Positions 18,144-28,362 of a stretch of 50,235 bases of DNA are shown piece by piece (within the stretch, counting starts at the first letter, position 1; every line of letters starts with the position of its first letter). The notes under the pieces are model-generated. The model was not told the DNA's origin and ran no database searches. It saw only the letters and a program-made list of their open reading frames with translations. Both the position numbers and the translations under genes were made by a program. Source of the DNA: Microcaldota archaeon (GTDB lineage Archaea; Micrarchaeota; Micrarchaeia; Micrarchaeales; CABMGC01); NCBI GenBank assembly GCA_028867335.1, contig JAGWGN010000006.1, positions 1-50,235 of the forward strand. Reading direction: 5' to 3'.

Positions 18144-21100
18144 TTACTCCTTTGCTTTTTTTATTGATATTTTTAATGTTTCTCCGTCTATCTCGAAAGT
18201 TCTAAGTATAACATTGTTATTGCCTTCAGGTAGTTCTTCGGTAGGAATGTGGTAAAGAAATAGCATGTCTGATTTATTGAAATCAGGAGATGTTGTTTTT
18301 GAAATAGGAATACAATCTTTTAAGGAAATTGTATTGAGCTCTTTCTTTAGCTTCTGCAGGTTGTGGCCGATTGCCTCAGCCATCTCGCCGCCTGCAAGGT
18401 ATCCCAGATGTATCCTGTCCTGCTTTTTGAGGTTGAACTCCTTTCTCATCATCTGCACTCTTCGCTCAAACTCCCTGATCAGAGCCTCTTCCTTTAGTTC
18501 CTTGTTTACCGATTTGTCAACTGTGACCCGTCCGTACTTGAAACTTATTGCGTCAGACTCGACGACCCTTTGGACAATGTTGAAGTGCTCGGCAGTTATC
18601 TCAAACGGGCCCTTTGAGGTATGCAATGTGTAGCTTCCGTGCTGTTCCACCGCCTTCCTAAGCTCATCGGCCTTTGCACCCCTGAGCGCCTCTGCAACAA
18701 CTGACGCATTCTGCTTAAAGGAGGGACCTAGCTTTCCGAAGTTTGGCCTTACCTCATCGCTTGTTCCCTCAACCCTCTTTAGATCCAATTTCTTTGCATT
18801 GGCGTAGTCCTCGACGACATTCGCAAGTCTCTCAAGTGAGTTATATGCGGAATCCGAACTAACCTCGATTGTGGCGCTCATTATAGGCCATCTTAGTTTG
18901 ATGCCGGCTTTCTCCCTGCTGCTAAGTATGGCAGTGATCGCCTGCGTTGCAACGTCAAACTGCTCCTCGAGCTCCTTTGCAATCAGCTTCTTGTTTGCCT
19001 TTGGCCAACTCTCAAGTGAGATGCTCTGCTGCATCTTGAACTGCTTTAGGTAGATGCTCTCCGCCACGAAAGGTGTTATTGGTGAAAGAATAATCAGCGA
19101 TCTGTATAGGACATAGCTGATTACGTCAACTATCTTCTTCGACTTGCCCTTTCCGTAGAGCGAGAGCTTCTTCTTTGCGATCTTGAGGTAGAATCTGCTG
19201 AAGTCCTCGTTGATGAAGTTCTTTATCGCAACCGCGGCCTCATATGGCTCGTAGGCATCGTAGCTCTCCGTCGCCTTCTGGACGGTGCTCTCAAGCCTTG
19301 ATAGTATCCACTTCTCCTCGTTCTCAAGGCTTGATGCGGAAATCCTTGACTTCCTCTCTGGCCTATACTGCAGAAGATTCTGGTATTCCTCCAGAAGATT
19401 TGCTATGTTGTGAAGTATGATAACTGTTCTCTCCGAATCCTTGAGCTCTGGCCTGAGGAACTGCAGGTCAAGCCATGGTGTGTGGCTTGTCGCCCAGAGC
19501 CTAAATGAGTCTGCGCTCGTGAGCTTTAGTATCTCTGGCATTGAGATGTAGTTGCCCAGCTTCTTGTGCATCTCCCTTCCGTCCTCGGATAGCAGCATTC
19601 CGCCCACTCCGATATTGTCAAACGGCCTCTTGCCGTAGGCAAGGACTCCGATCTTCAGCAGCCCGGAGAACCATCCCCTCAGCTGGTCCTTCCCTTCGTG
19701 GATATAATCAATCGGGAAGAGCTCCTTGAACTCGGTTTCGCTCAGGCTTGCCCTAAATGCAATGCTTGAGTCAAACCAGACGTCGAAAACATCTGGTATC
19801 TTCTTCATCGTCCCCCCGCAGACGCATGTGAGGTGAACCTTGTCCTCAAGGAACGGCCTGTGTATCTGCGCATCCCTGCTCGTATTGCTTGGATTGATTA
19901 GCGATTGAACATTCTCCTTCTCCTTCGCAAGCTGCCTAAGCTCCTCAAGCGATCCGACAACCTTCTCGCTATGGCACTTCTCGCAGACCCAGACGGGAAT
20001 CGGTATTCCCCAGTACCTCTGCCTTGAGATGCACCAGTCCGGAGAGTTCTTCAGCACCTCCGACTGCCATGAAGCGGCTGCACTTGGGTGCCAGTGGACC
20101 TTCTCGTTCTCCTTGAGCAGCCTTTTCTTTATCTTCTGTATGTTGAAGAACCACTGGTCGGTTGCGATGTAGATTATCTTGTTGTCGCATCTCCAGCAGT
20201 GCGGGTAGCTGTGGGTGATGTTTCCCTTCCAGAGAAGCACGCCAAGCGACTCAAGCTCCTTTTGGATCAGGGCGTTTGCGTCAAGCGGCACTGCGACTCC
20301 CTTGTACTCGCCCGCCTCCTCGCTGTACTCTGCGTTCTGCGCGACTGGAGAGAAAATTGGGAGCTTGTTCTTCTTTCCTATCTGGTAGTCCTCAAGTCCG
20401 TGCCCAGGGGCAATGTGGACCAGTCCCGTTCCCTCCTCCATCGAGACTAGCTCCTCTGCGAATACCACTTTGTGGTATTTTTGCATGCTCTTTTGCGCGG
20501 GGATCTTCTTTTCAAGAGGGCTCTTGTAGTAAACCCCCTCAAGCTCGCTTCCGTAGAACTCGAGGATCGGCTCGAGCTTTTGGTTTAGCTTCTTTGAGAG
20601 CTCCTCAAGCCTTGGCTTTGCAATCACAAGGTTCTTGTCCTTGAACTTTGCGATTACATACCTCTCCTTGGGATTTACGGCTATTGCGACGTTCGCAGGG
20701 ATTGTCCAGGGCGTTGTGGTGTAAATGAGAAGGTAGCTCTCCACCGGAAGCTCCACCCTTGGCGTGGACTTCCTGAGATTTACCGGGAATGCGACGAAAA
20801 TGGATGGGTCGTTTGCGCTCTTGTACTCGACCTCCATAGTTCCCTGCGAGACCGCGGTCTGGCAGTGCGTGCAGTAGGGGGTTGTCTTGTTGCTCCTGTA
20901 GACTGACTTCTTTGAATGGATCAGTTTGAAGATGTTCCAGGCACTCTCGATGTACTCGACCTTGTATGGAAGGTACGGGTTTGAGAAGTCAAGGGTCATG
21001 GCAAAGCGCTCGTAGTCCGCGTCCATTCTGCCCATGTATGTCTGGACGTATGCGAGGCAGTTCTTTATGAAATCGGATATCCCCTCGGGTCTCTGCTCTA

Positions 21101-21401
21101 TCTCCTTCTTTGAGGTTAGGTTGAGCGACTTCTCCACCTTGTTCTCGATCGGCAGCCCGTGGACGTCAAATCCCGCCTTGTCTCGAACGTCGAATCCGCG
21201 GTACCTCTTGTACCTTAATATGACATCCTTTAGGGTTTTCACCCACATTTGCCCCGGATGCAGATCTCCTGTGACAAATGGAGGGCCGTCAAGGAAGTAG
21301 AATGGCCTGCCGCCCTTGTTCTTTGCGCGGATGCTCTGGAGGATCTGGTTTGCCTTCCAGTAGGACAGGACTTCCTCTTCATACTTGGTCGTTTCGAACA
21401 T
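18144..21401 (-). CDS. ileS: Isoleucyl-tRNA synthetase
   Basis: PFYFLDGPPFVTGDLHPGQMW, KAGFDVHGLPIE, DWCISRQRYWGIPIPVW, LSEDGREMHKKLGNYISM; start probably MFETTKYEEEV. Confidence 0.96.
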   Translation of the reverse strand: MFETTKYEEEVLSYWKANQILQSIRAKNKGGRPFYFLDGPPFVTGDLHPGQMWVKTLKDVILRYKRYRGFDVRDKAGFDVHGLPIENKVEKSLNLTSKKEIEQRPEGISDFIKNCLAYVQTYMGRMDADYERFAMTLDFSNPYLPYKVEYIESAWNIFKLIHSKKSVYRSNKTTPYCTHCQTAVSQGTMEVEYKSANDPSIFVAFPVNLRKSTPRVELPVESYLLIYTTTPWTIPANVAIAVNPKERYVIAKFKDKNLVIAKPRLEELSKKLNQKLEPILEFYGSELEGVYYKSPLEKKIPAQKSMQKYHKVVFAEELVSMEEGTGLVHIAPGHGLEDYQIGKKNKLPIFSPVAQNAEYSEEAGEYKGVAVPLDANALIQKELESLGVLLWKGNITHSYPHCWRCDNKIIYIATDQWFFNIQKIKKRLLKENEKVHWHPSAAASWQSEVLKNSPDWCISRQRYWGIPIPVWVCEKCHSEKVVGSLEELRQLAKEKENVQSLINPSNTSRDAQIHRPFLEDKVHLTCVCGGTMKKIPDVFDVWFDSSIAFRASLSETEFKELFPIDYIHEGKDQLRGWFSGLLKIGVLAYGKRPFDNIGVGGMLLSEDGREMHKKLGNYISMPEILKLTSADSFRLWATSHTPWLDLQFLRPELKDSERTVIILHNIANLLEEYQNLLQYRPERKSRISASSLENEEKWILSRLESTVQKATESYDAYEPYEAAVAIKNFINEDFSRFYLKIAKKKLSLYGKGKSKKIVDVISYVLYRSLIILSPITPFVAESIYLKQFKMQQSISLESWPKANKKLIAKELEEQFDVATQAITAILSSREKAGIKLRWPIMSATIEVSSDSAYNSLERLANVVEDYANAKKLDLKRVEGTSDEVRPNFGKLGPSFKQNASVVAEALRGAKADELRKAVEQHGSYTLHTSKGPFEITAEHFNIVQRVVESDAISFKYGRVTVDKSVNKELKEEALIREFERRVQMMRKEFNLKKQDRIHLGYLAGGEMAEAIGHNLQKLKKELNTISLKDCIPISKTTSPDFNKSDMLFLYHIPTEELPEGNNNVILRTFEIDGETLKISIKKAKE

Positions 21402-21498
21402 TCTATCCGTGCCCCGATAGGAAACGCTAGGGTGCGCTAACTTCAATTTCTCTGTAAGCTCTTATAAATATTGTGTAGGGAATAATAATGATGGTTTC

Positions 21499-22035
21499 AT
21501 GAGGATAGCAGACGCGGCTACGCTCTTTAGGACGTTGCTTGTTTTCGTTGTGGCGTACATGATATTTGTCAAGTACGATGCGCTCACAACAATAATCGTG
21601 ATCGCGATAATGTTCCTTCTTGACGCGGTTGACGGAAAGCTCGCGCGCTTTGACAAGGGCAAGTCAAAGTTCGGCCCGAGGCTCGACGTTGCAGGGGATA
21701 GGGTCACGGAGTACGTCTTTTGGATAGTCTTTGTGGTTCTAAACATCGTTCCGCTCTTTGTGCTCTTCATAATAGTTATGAGGCACTCCTTTGTCGATGC
21801 GTTCATGGCGGGCAAGGGGACCTCCTCAAAGATGAGGACGGGATTTGCGCGCCAGATATACGCATCCGACCTATTCAGGGGTGGGATTGGGGTTGTGAAG
21901 GCAGTTGTGTTCTCATACCTGACGCTCGTCTACTTGGCAGGATGGAACGCCCAGATAGGAAATTTGCTTGTCGCCTTCCTGGTGCTATACATCCTGGTCA
22001 GGGGAGCTGCGGAGATATACGAGAGCACGGCGTAG
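21499..22035 (+). CDS. CDP-alcohol phosphatidyltransferase family protein
   Basis: DAVDGKLARFDKGKSKFGPRLDVAGDRVTE approximates the DG..AR...G..D...D motif. Confidence 0.9.
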   Translation: MRIADAATLFRTLLVFVVAYMIFVKYDALTTIIVIAIMFLLDAVDGKLARFDKGKSKFGPRLDVAGDRVTEYVFWIVFVVLNIVPLFVLFIIVMRHSFVDAFMAGKGTSSKMRTGFARQIYASDLFRGGIGVVKAVVFSYLTLVYLAGWNAQIGNLLVAFLVLYILVRGAAEIYESTA

Positions 22036-22042
22036 TGATTGG

Positions 22043-22816
22043 ATGGTTGATTTTAGGTCAAAGAAGATTGTGATAGCAGACCTTGACGGCACTCTTGCGC
22101 CAAGCAAGAGCAAGATGGACAAGGAGATGTCAGATCTTATAATCGAGCTTCTGCAGTACAAGGACTTCGCAGTTATTAGCGGCGGACGTTACGAACAGTT
22201 CGAGAAGCAGTTTGTTAGTGGTCTTGAGTACGGGCAGGAAAGATTCTCTAGATTATATCTTCTTCCTACCTGTGCCACATCCTTCTACAGGTTCGAAAGT
22301 GGGAAGTGGAAAAATGTTTACGCAGAGAATCTTGATGAGGATCAGAAGATAAAGATAATCAAGGCGTTTGAGACAGCGCTGAAGGAGGCTGGGTACCAAA
22401 AACCGGAGAAAGTGTATGGGCAGCTAATTGAAGATAGAGGCAGCCAGATAACATTCTCCGCAATAGGACAGGAGGCGCCTCTCGTGCTGAAGGAGAAGTG
22501 GGATAGAGATCAGAAAAAAAGGATGCAAATCAAAAGCCAACTCGATAAATTAATACCAGAGTTTGAGATTAGGATTGGAGGAAGCACATCTATAGACGTC
22601 ACAAAGAAGGGAATTGACAAGGCTTACGGAATAAGAAAGATAGAGGACTATTTCGGATACAAGGTGGATGAGATGCTCTTCATTGGGGATGCACTCTTTG
22701 AGGGAGGAAACGATTATCCGGTTAAGAATGTTGGGGTGGATTCGATATCAGTGTCGGGCCCCGAAGACACAAAGAAGATAATCAGAGAGATAATAGCCCA
22801 GTCCAAAAATCAGTAA
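22043..22816 (+). CDS. HAD-superfamily phosphatase (phosphomannomutase-like, HAD-IIB)
   Basis: IVIADLDGTLAPSKSKM, AVISGGRYEQFEKQFV, EIRIGGSTSIDVTKKGIDKAYGI, LFIGDALFEGGNDYPV. Confidence 0.9.
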   Translation: MVDFRSKKIVIADLDGTLAPSKSKMDKEMSDLIIELLQYKDFAVISGGRYEQFEKQFVSGLEYGQERFSRLYLLPTCATSFYRFESGKWKNVYAENLDEDQKIKIIKAFETALKEAGYQKPEKVYGQLIEDRGSQITFSAIGQEAPLVLKEKWDRDQKKRMQIKSQLDKLIPEFEIRIGGSTSIDVTKKGIDKAYGIRKIEDYFGYKVDEMLFIGDALFEGGNDYPVKNVGVDSISVSGPEDTKKIIREIIAQSKNQ

Positions 22817-23094
22817 TAGTTCGGCACTACCCTTCGCCTTGCTTCCTTAACAATTTTAAGAAGCTCGTTTAGGCTGGCCTTGTGGGTTGCCGCCTCCTTA
22901 TCCAGAGCCTTTATCTCCTCCTTTGGAGATCGTGAGATCTTCACTGAATGCCCGTTTATTATGTCCTGCTTCTTTTGGACTATTTTCCTAAGGGCCTGGG
23001 TGGCAGTCAAGTGCATGTTTTGTAGGTCTATCGCCTCGCGCACGCTGATCTTATGCTCAAGCTTTAGCTTCTCAACCCTCTTCTCGAAATTCAT
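22810..23094 (-). CDS. Hypothetical helical protein
   Basis: 94 aa, charged helical; coherent ORF. Confidence 0.6.
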   Translation of the reverse strand: MNFEKRVEKLKLEHKISVREAIDLQNMHLTATQALRKIVQKKQDIINGHSVKISRSPKEEIKALDKEAATHKASLNELLKIVKEARRRVVPNYY

Positions 23095-23165
23095 GGTTTT
23101 AGTTGAGTTTCCGACTTTATAAAGTTGCTCTGCAACTTCGTATATTGTGGAAGTTGGGCTTAGAA

Positions 23166-23429
23166 CTAGCCCTTCCTTATCAGCTGCGGGATCTGCCTCT
23201 GGAGATTGGTGTCCATCTCCTCCATCTTTTCCTTGGTCTCCCCTAGCCTCTCAAGCAGCTCCTTTCGCTCTTCCTTGTGCTCCCTCTTGTGCAACTTCTC
23301 AAACTTGCGGTTTATGGAGGTCACCTCGTCATGCAGCTTCAGGTAGTCGTTGGTGAGTTTTGTGCCCTCGCTTATAGTGATCTCCTTCTCCTTCACAAGC
23401 AGTGCTACCTTCCTAACAAATGGATCCAT
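23166..23429 (-). CDS. Hypothetical coiled-coil protein
   Basis: 87 aa, charged coiled-coil composition. Confidence 0.6.
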   Translation of the reverse strand: MDPFVRKVALLVKEKEITISEGTKLTNDYLKLHDEVTSINRKFEKLHKREHKEERKELLERLGETKEKMEEMDTNLQRQIPQLIRKG

Positions 23430-23574
23430 CTTTTTGCCCCAGCAACGGATAATTATACAAAAATATTTCTAATTTATAAACTTTTCTTAGAATTTGTTTC
23501 ATCAAGGTAACGAATTTTCTCGGAGCTAAGTAGCTATAAATATCTTGACTAGGCATAGCATATGGGGACTGATT

Positions 23575-24543
23575 ATGGCTGTTTTGGACCTATCATGGAC
23601 TGAAAAGTACCGACCGACTAAGCTAGCGGACGTGATAGGCCAGGGCGCGATTGTCGAGAGGCTTCAGACATTCGTTGGCGCAAAGAGCTTCCCGAACATG
23701 ATCTTCTCAGGTACCGCAGGGGTCGGAAAGACTACCTGCGCGATCGCAATGGCAAAGGAGCTCTACAAGGACAAGATAAACGAGGCGTTCCTTGAGCTCA
23801 ACGCATCCGACACCAGGGGAATAGATGTGATTCGCGGAAAGGTGAAGGAGTTCGCAAGAACGATTGCACTATCCGGGGACATGATAAAGATAATTTTTCT
23901 TGACGAGGCGGACGCGCTCACACCAGAGGCCCAGCACGCACTGAGAAGGACTATGGAGAAGTACAGCGCAACGACGCGTTTCATACTCAGCGCAAACTAC
24001 GCAAGCAAGATAATCGAACCGATACAGAGCAGGTGCGTGGTGCTGAGGTTCAAGCCCCTCAACGAGGAGGACATGAGAAAGTACATCAAGAGGGTTGCAA
24101 AGGGGGAGGAGATAGAGGTCGATGACAAGGCGGTTGAGGCGCTGCTTTATGTGAGCGAAGGGGACCTCAGGAAGCTGACCAACATACTTCAGAGCGCGGG
24201 CTTCAGCAGAAAGAAGGTCACCGACAAGGAGATCTACGACATCGCGGCGCGCGCAAGGCCAAAGGAGGTGGCGGTGATGCTAAGGTGTGCGCTCTCAGGG
24301 GACTTCATGAAGGCGAGAGACGAGTTAAACCAGCTTGTCCTCTCTTACGGGATGAGCGGCGAGGACATACTGCTTCAGTGCTACAGGGAGGCCCTCACGC
24401 TTGACGTTCCGGACAAGGTGAGGCTCAAGCTGATAAGCGCGATCGGCGACTACAACTTCAGGATAGTGGAGGGCGCAAACGACCGAATACAGCTGGAGGC
24501 GATGCTCGCAAGGTTCGCGCTTCTAGAAAAGGAGAAGGCCTGA
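23575..24543 (+). CDS. rfcS: Replication factor C small subunit
   Basis: WTEKYRPTKLADVIGQ, FSGTAGVGKTTCAIAMAKEL, FLDEADALTPEAQHALRRTMEKYS, RFILSANYASKIIEPIQSRC. Confidence 0.97.
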   Translation: MAVLDLSWTEKYRPTKLADVIGQGAIVERLQTFVGAKSFPNMIFSGTAGVGKTTCAIAMAKELYKDKINEAFLELNASDTRGIDVIRGKVKEFARTIALSGDMIKIIFLDEADALTPEAQHALRRTMEKYSATTRFILSANYASKIIEPIQSRCVVLRFKPLNEEDMRKYIKRVAKGEEIEVDDKAVEALLYVSEGDLRKLTNILQSAGFSRKKVTDKEIYDIAARARPKEVAVMLRCALSGDFMKARDELNQLVLSYGMSGEDILLQCYREALTLDVPDKVRLKLISAIGDYNFRIVEGANDRIQLEAMLARFALLEKEKA

Positions 24544-24547
24544 TTTT

Positions 24548-24808
24548 ATGAACAAAATCATTGACAGGGAGAATAATCTTGAAGGCCTTCCCACACTAGA
24601 AAAGGTAAGAGAACTGCTCAAGACGCATAGTACAACGGAGGTGACCAGGATTCTGAGGCTTCCGAACGGAGGACTATCCAAGTACACAGATGTTCTTCAC
24701 GCAGAGGCGATAACGCACGGGAAGGATAAGAAGACGCCTTCGGGGGACATAGACGCGTTCAAGCTTGCAAGAAACGGGTTCAAAGAAGAAAAGGACTCGG
24801 CAGATTAG
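24548..24808 (+). CDS. Hypothetical protein
   Basis: 86-aa ORF directly following rfcS. Confidence 0.55.
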   Translation: MNKIIDRENNLEGLPTLEKVRELLKTHSTTEVTRILRLPNGGLSKYTDVLHAEAITHGKDKKTPSGDIDAFKLARNGFKEEKDSAD

Positions 24809-24884
24809 CAAAGTGGCTTGAAACAAATCCTAAGTCTATTATTTAAATGGGAAAATAAAAGCCATTTTGTAAATTCGGGAGTCT

Positions 24885-25577
24885 ATGGGATATCACGCAT
24901 ACGATCCTAAAATCTATCAGAAGAAGGTTGAGCGCATAGACGATCCCATATTCCAAAATTACCAGAAAGAGGAGATAAGGTACATAAGAAGGAATATTGA
25001 GAATCCCAAGCAAAAAACAGTAATCGAGATTGGGGCGGGATACGGGCGAGGAGTGAAGCGGCTTGCTAGGATCGGAAAGGAAGTAATAGGCGTGGAGCTT
25101 GGGGATCGGATGTATGATGCGCTTAAGGAAAATGTAAGGAACCTAAACAATGTCACTGTGATACACGGCGATGCGGCAAAGCTTTCGTCCTTGGTCGGAA
25201 ATGTGGAAAGTCCGGCAATAGTGCTCCTACAAAACACAGTAGGGATATTCGGAAAGGACTTGAATAAAATATTGCTCGAGATGAAAAAGGTGGCTGAAGA
25301 AGGAAGGGGGGAAATAATAATTTCAGCTTTCAACTCCTGCTCCCTGAGAGCTTGGGGTGTGCCGATTATTTACAAGAAGGCCCAAGACGTGGTGGGGGAA
25401 AACGACCCGGAAAAGACGGATTATGAAAGGGGGATATTTGCGACGAAGAGCGGGTACGTGAGCAAGTGGTGGACCCCGGATGAGATGCGCGGGATGGCCG
25501 AACTGCTCGGAGGTAAGAGAAGGGAACTCTGCGTGAATAATTATTACCAAATACTGCACGTTAGCTATTCTTCCTAG
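24885..25577 (+). CDS. Class I SAM-dependent methyltransferase
   Basis: TVIEIGAGYGRGVKRLARIGKEVIGVELG motif I. Confidence 0.9.
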   Translation: MGYHAYDPKIYQKKVERIDDPIFQNYQKEEIRYIRRNIENPKQKTVIEIGAGYGRGVKRLARIGKEVIGVELGDRMYDALKENVRNLNNVTVIHGDAAKLSSLVGNVESPAIVLLQNTVGIFGKDLNKILLEMKKVAEEGRGEIIISAFNSCSLRAWGVPIIYKKAQDVVGENDPEKTDYERGIFATKSGYVSKWWTPDEMRGMAELLGGKRRELCVNNYYQILHVSYSS

Positions 25578-26136
25578 CGAAAACAAGATAGGCGGTGTGC
25601 CAAAGGCCAGTGTTTGTCGGACGCATTCCCTCCTTTCGAACCAGCATCTCCCTGACAACCACCTCTATTGTGTGAACCTCGACGAACTTGAGAGTGTTTA
25701 GCTTCTTTACAAAGCTCTTCACCTGCTCCATGTTCGGCAAGTATCCGACAACCATCCCGTCGACCTTTAGGGCCTTCTTCGCATTAACAAGGGCCTTCTC
25801 GGATCCGGGCAAGTCTAGAACTAGGACATCGGCGTTCTTCGCGGGAATCTTCTTCGTCACATCCGCCTTCTTTATCACAAGGTTGTCAAGGCCCAGCATC
25901 GCCTTGTTGCGCTCTGCGATAGCTATGAAGTCCTCCCTTAGATCGTAGCTGTAGACCTTCTTTGCAATCTTCGCAAGGGAGACTGCGAGCCATCCGCTCC
26001 CGGTTCCCGCATCGATGCATATGCTGTCCTTGTTCACGCCTGCGTAAGCGATTATCATCCCGATGTCCTTTGGGAGTATCACCTGCGGCCCCCTCTTTAG
26101 TTTCCTGTACATTTTTGGATAGATGAACATCGACAT
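25561..26136 (-). CDS. tRNA (adenine-N1) methyltransferase-like (TrmI type)
   Basis: RGPQVILPKDIGMIIAYAGVNKDSICIDAGTGSGWLAVSLAKIAKKVYSYDLRED; VLDLPGSEKALVNAKKALKVDGMVVGYLPNMEQV. Confidence 0.86.
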   Translation of the reverse strand: MSMFIYPKMYRKLKRGPQVILPKDIGMIIAYAGVNKDSICIDAGTGSGWLAVSLAKIAKKVYSYDLREDFIAIAERNKAMLGLDNLVIKKADVTKKIPAKNADVLVLDLPGSEKALVNAKKALKVDGMVVGYLPNMEQVKSFVKKLNTLKFVEVHTIEVVVREMLVRKEGMRPTNTGLWHTAYLVFARKNS

Positions 26137-26140
26137 ATTC

Positions 26141-28354
26141 TCACTTTGTCTTTTTGGCTTTGGATGTTTTAGGCTTTTCCTTTGCGGCGCTCTTTCGCGG
26201 AGCCCTCGGCTTCTTTGCTTTCGGAGCCTCTGCCACGGTTTTTTCTGACTTAACCTGCGCTGCGGTCTTTATTGCAACGACTTCTTTCTCCTCAGCGGGC
26301 TTTGGCTTTCCCCAATCCGCCTTGGTTACGCAGTTTGGATCAAGGTCCATCTCAAATGGCCTCTTTCCCTTCCGAAACACCTTTACAAACGGAGTGTGGC
26401 ACTTCTCGCAGACCTTCTTTGTCGGCACGATCTTCGCGTACTGAGGAAGAGGATATGTGGTGCTGCAGTTTGGCCAGTTTGCGCACGATACGAACTGCTT
26501 TCCGATCTTTGACCTCTTTACTACGAGGTTCCCCCCATCGGTCGGGCATTTGCCCAAGACATCCGCCATCTCGCTCTCCTCGAGTCCCTTTGAGAGAGCG
26601 GTGCCGATCTGCTTCTCGTTCGCCTTGAACTTTGCTATAAGCTTCTGGATTATCTCCTTCCCCTCGTTTATCACATCGCTCTCCGCAATGGTGCCCTTCA
26701 TTATCTTCTCCATGTCCGAGTCAAGCTGCTTTGTGAGGTCCTCCTCCACTATGTCCGGGCAGTAGCTGTGCAGAGCGTTGTAGACGCTCAGGCCATAGTC
26801 CGTGACCTCGATGAACGCCCCCTTCACGTATCCCCTCTTGAACAGGGTCTCGATGACCTCCGCCCTTGTCGCCTTCGTCCCAAGCTCCTTTCTCTCAAGA
26901 AGCGCAATGAGGCTCGCCTTGGAGTACCTTGACGGCGGTTTTGTCTGCGACTCCTTTGATGAGATCTTCTCCGCCTTTACCTTCTCCGCGACCTCGAAGA
27001 CGGGCATCTCGACGTCCTCCGCCCTAAAGTACGGCGCATAGAGGTCAATCCATGCCTTCTCCTTGTAGAGCTTCCCCTGGGCGGCATACTTTTCTCCGTC
27101 TGCGTCAAGAACCACGGTTGTTAGCTCCGACTTTGCGTAGTTACCAAAGCAGGATAGGAACCTCTTCACGATCAGATCGTAAACGTTCTCCTCCTCTGCG
27201 CTCAGGCCCTTGGGCATAACTCCAGTCGGGAAGATTGCGGGGTGCGCCTCATCGGTCTTTGCGCCCTCATTTGGCCTGAACATCCTTGCATTCGTCAGAT
27301 ACTCTGCGGTCTTCCTGTACTTCTCATTCTTTGCAAGCTCCGATATGATCTTTGGAAGGTTAAGCGTGTAGGGAAGCTTCTGCGAAGAGGTTCTCGGATA
27401 CGAGGTGTATGCCTTTTCGTAGAGGGACTGAGCAATCTGTAGCGTCCTTGATGGATCGAGCTTGAACACTTTGCTAGCTTCGATCTGCAATGAGGTCAGG
27501 TCGAACGGAGGGTAGGGACGGATCAGGTTTTCCTTCTTGTCCACTTTTTCCACAACAATCTCCGCCTGCTTTGTTGCGCCGAGAATCTTCTCCGCGACCT
27601 CCTTATCGAAGATGCTTCCTTTCGTGTTTGAGAACTCCGTTCCCTTCGCCTTCAGGAAGATCTGCCAGAGCGGCTTTGAGACGAAGTTCTTTATCTCGTT
27701 CTCTCTCTCCGCGACAATCGCAAGAGTCGGGCCCTGCACCCTTCCGATGCTGATTATCTTTTTTATTCCGGTGGTGAGCAGCGCATGCATGAGAGCGCGG
27801 CTCATGTTGATTCCCCACATCCAGTCAAGGCTGTGCCTTGCCTCTCCGGCGCTGAAGTTGTTCAAGTCGAACTCCGTGACGTTCTTGTACGCCTCGAGTA
27901 TGTCCGGCCTTGTCGTGGTGGAGAAGCGCATCCTCTTCACGTTCGAATTGCTCACCGATGAGTTGACGTTTCCGCTTGTGACGAACTTTATGATGTTTGT
28001 CCCTATGACCGTGCCCTCGATGTCGTAGTCGCACGCATTGATGAATGCGGTGCACTTCTTTGCGATCACCTCGATTGTGTCAAGGTACTTCTTTGTGAAA
28101 TAGGAAGATGGGTTCTGCTTGTACGATGGCACCCACTCGATGCTGAAGACGGGAAATCCTGACGCACCTTCCTTCTGCCGTATCGTGAAGAGGTGTCCCG
28201 CCGCGGCGACGATGTAGAGCGTGTCGCCATCGCTTGCCACCTCGTAGTACGGAACGCCGTTCACCGTCTTGCGCGCCGGATATCCGCTCTCGCTAAAGGC
28301 CATCGCTATTGTGAGCGCAACGCTAGGCTTTTCTGCGATGATCAGCTTGTTCAT
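26141..28354 (-). CDS. topA: DNA topoisomerase I (type IA)
   Basis: LIIAEKPSVALTIA, NACDYDIEGTVIG, SIGRVQGPTLAIV, YEKAYTSYPRTSSQKLP, C-terminal zinc-finger-like segment and Lys/Ala-rich tail. Confidence 0.96.
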   Translation of the reverse strand: MNKLIIAEKPSVALTIAMAFSESGYPARKTVNGVPYYEVASDGDTLYIVAAAGHLFTIRQKEGASGFPVFSIEWVPSYKQNPSSYFTKKYLDTIEVIAKKCTAFINACDYDIEGTVIGTNIIKFVTSGNVNSSVSNSNVKRMRFSTTTRPDILEAYKNVTEFDLNNFSAGEARHSLDWMWGINMSRALMHALLTTGIKKIISIGRVQGPTLAIVAERENEIKNFVSKPLWQIFLKAKGTEFSNTKGSIFDKEVAEKILGATKQAEIVVEKVDKKENLIRPYPPFDLTSLQIEASKVFKLDPSRTLQIAQSLYEKAYTSYPRTSSQKLPYTLNLPKIISELAKNEKYRKTAEYLTNARMFRPNEGAKTDEAHPAIFPTGVMPKGLSAEEENVYDLIVKRFLSCFGNYAKSELTTVVLDADGEKYAAQGKLYKEKAWIDLYAPYFRAEDVEMPVFEVAEKVKAEKISSKESQTKPPSRYSKASLIALLERKELGTKATRAEVIETLFKRGYVKGAFIEVTDYGLSVYNALHSYCPDIVEEDLTKQLDSDMEKIMKGTIAESDVINEGKEIIQKLIAKFKANEKQIGTALSKGLEESEMADVLGKCPTDGGNLVVKRSKIGKQFVSCANWPNCSTTYPLPQYAKIVPTKKVCEKCHTPFVKVFRKGKRPFEMDLDPNCVTKADWGKPKPAEEKEVVAIKTAAQVKSEKTVAEAPKAKKPRAPRKSAAKEKPKTSKAKKTK

Positions 28355-28362
28355 TCAACCAG

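Noticed and set aside
20088-20644. Overlapping plus-strand ORFs inside ileS
   Set aside because: Shadow ORFs opposite a well-supported synthetase.
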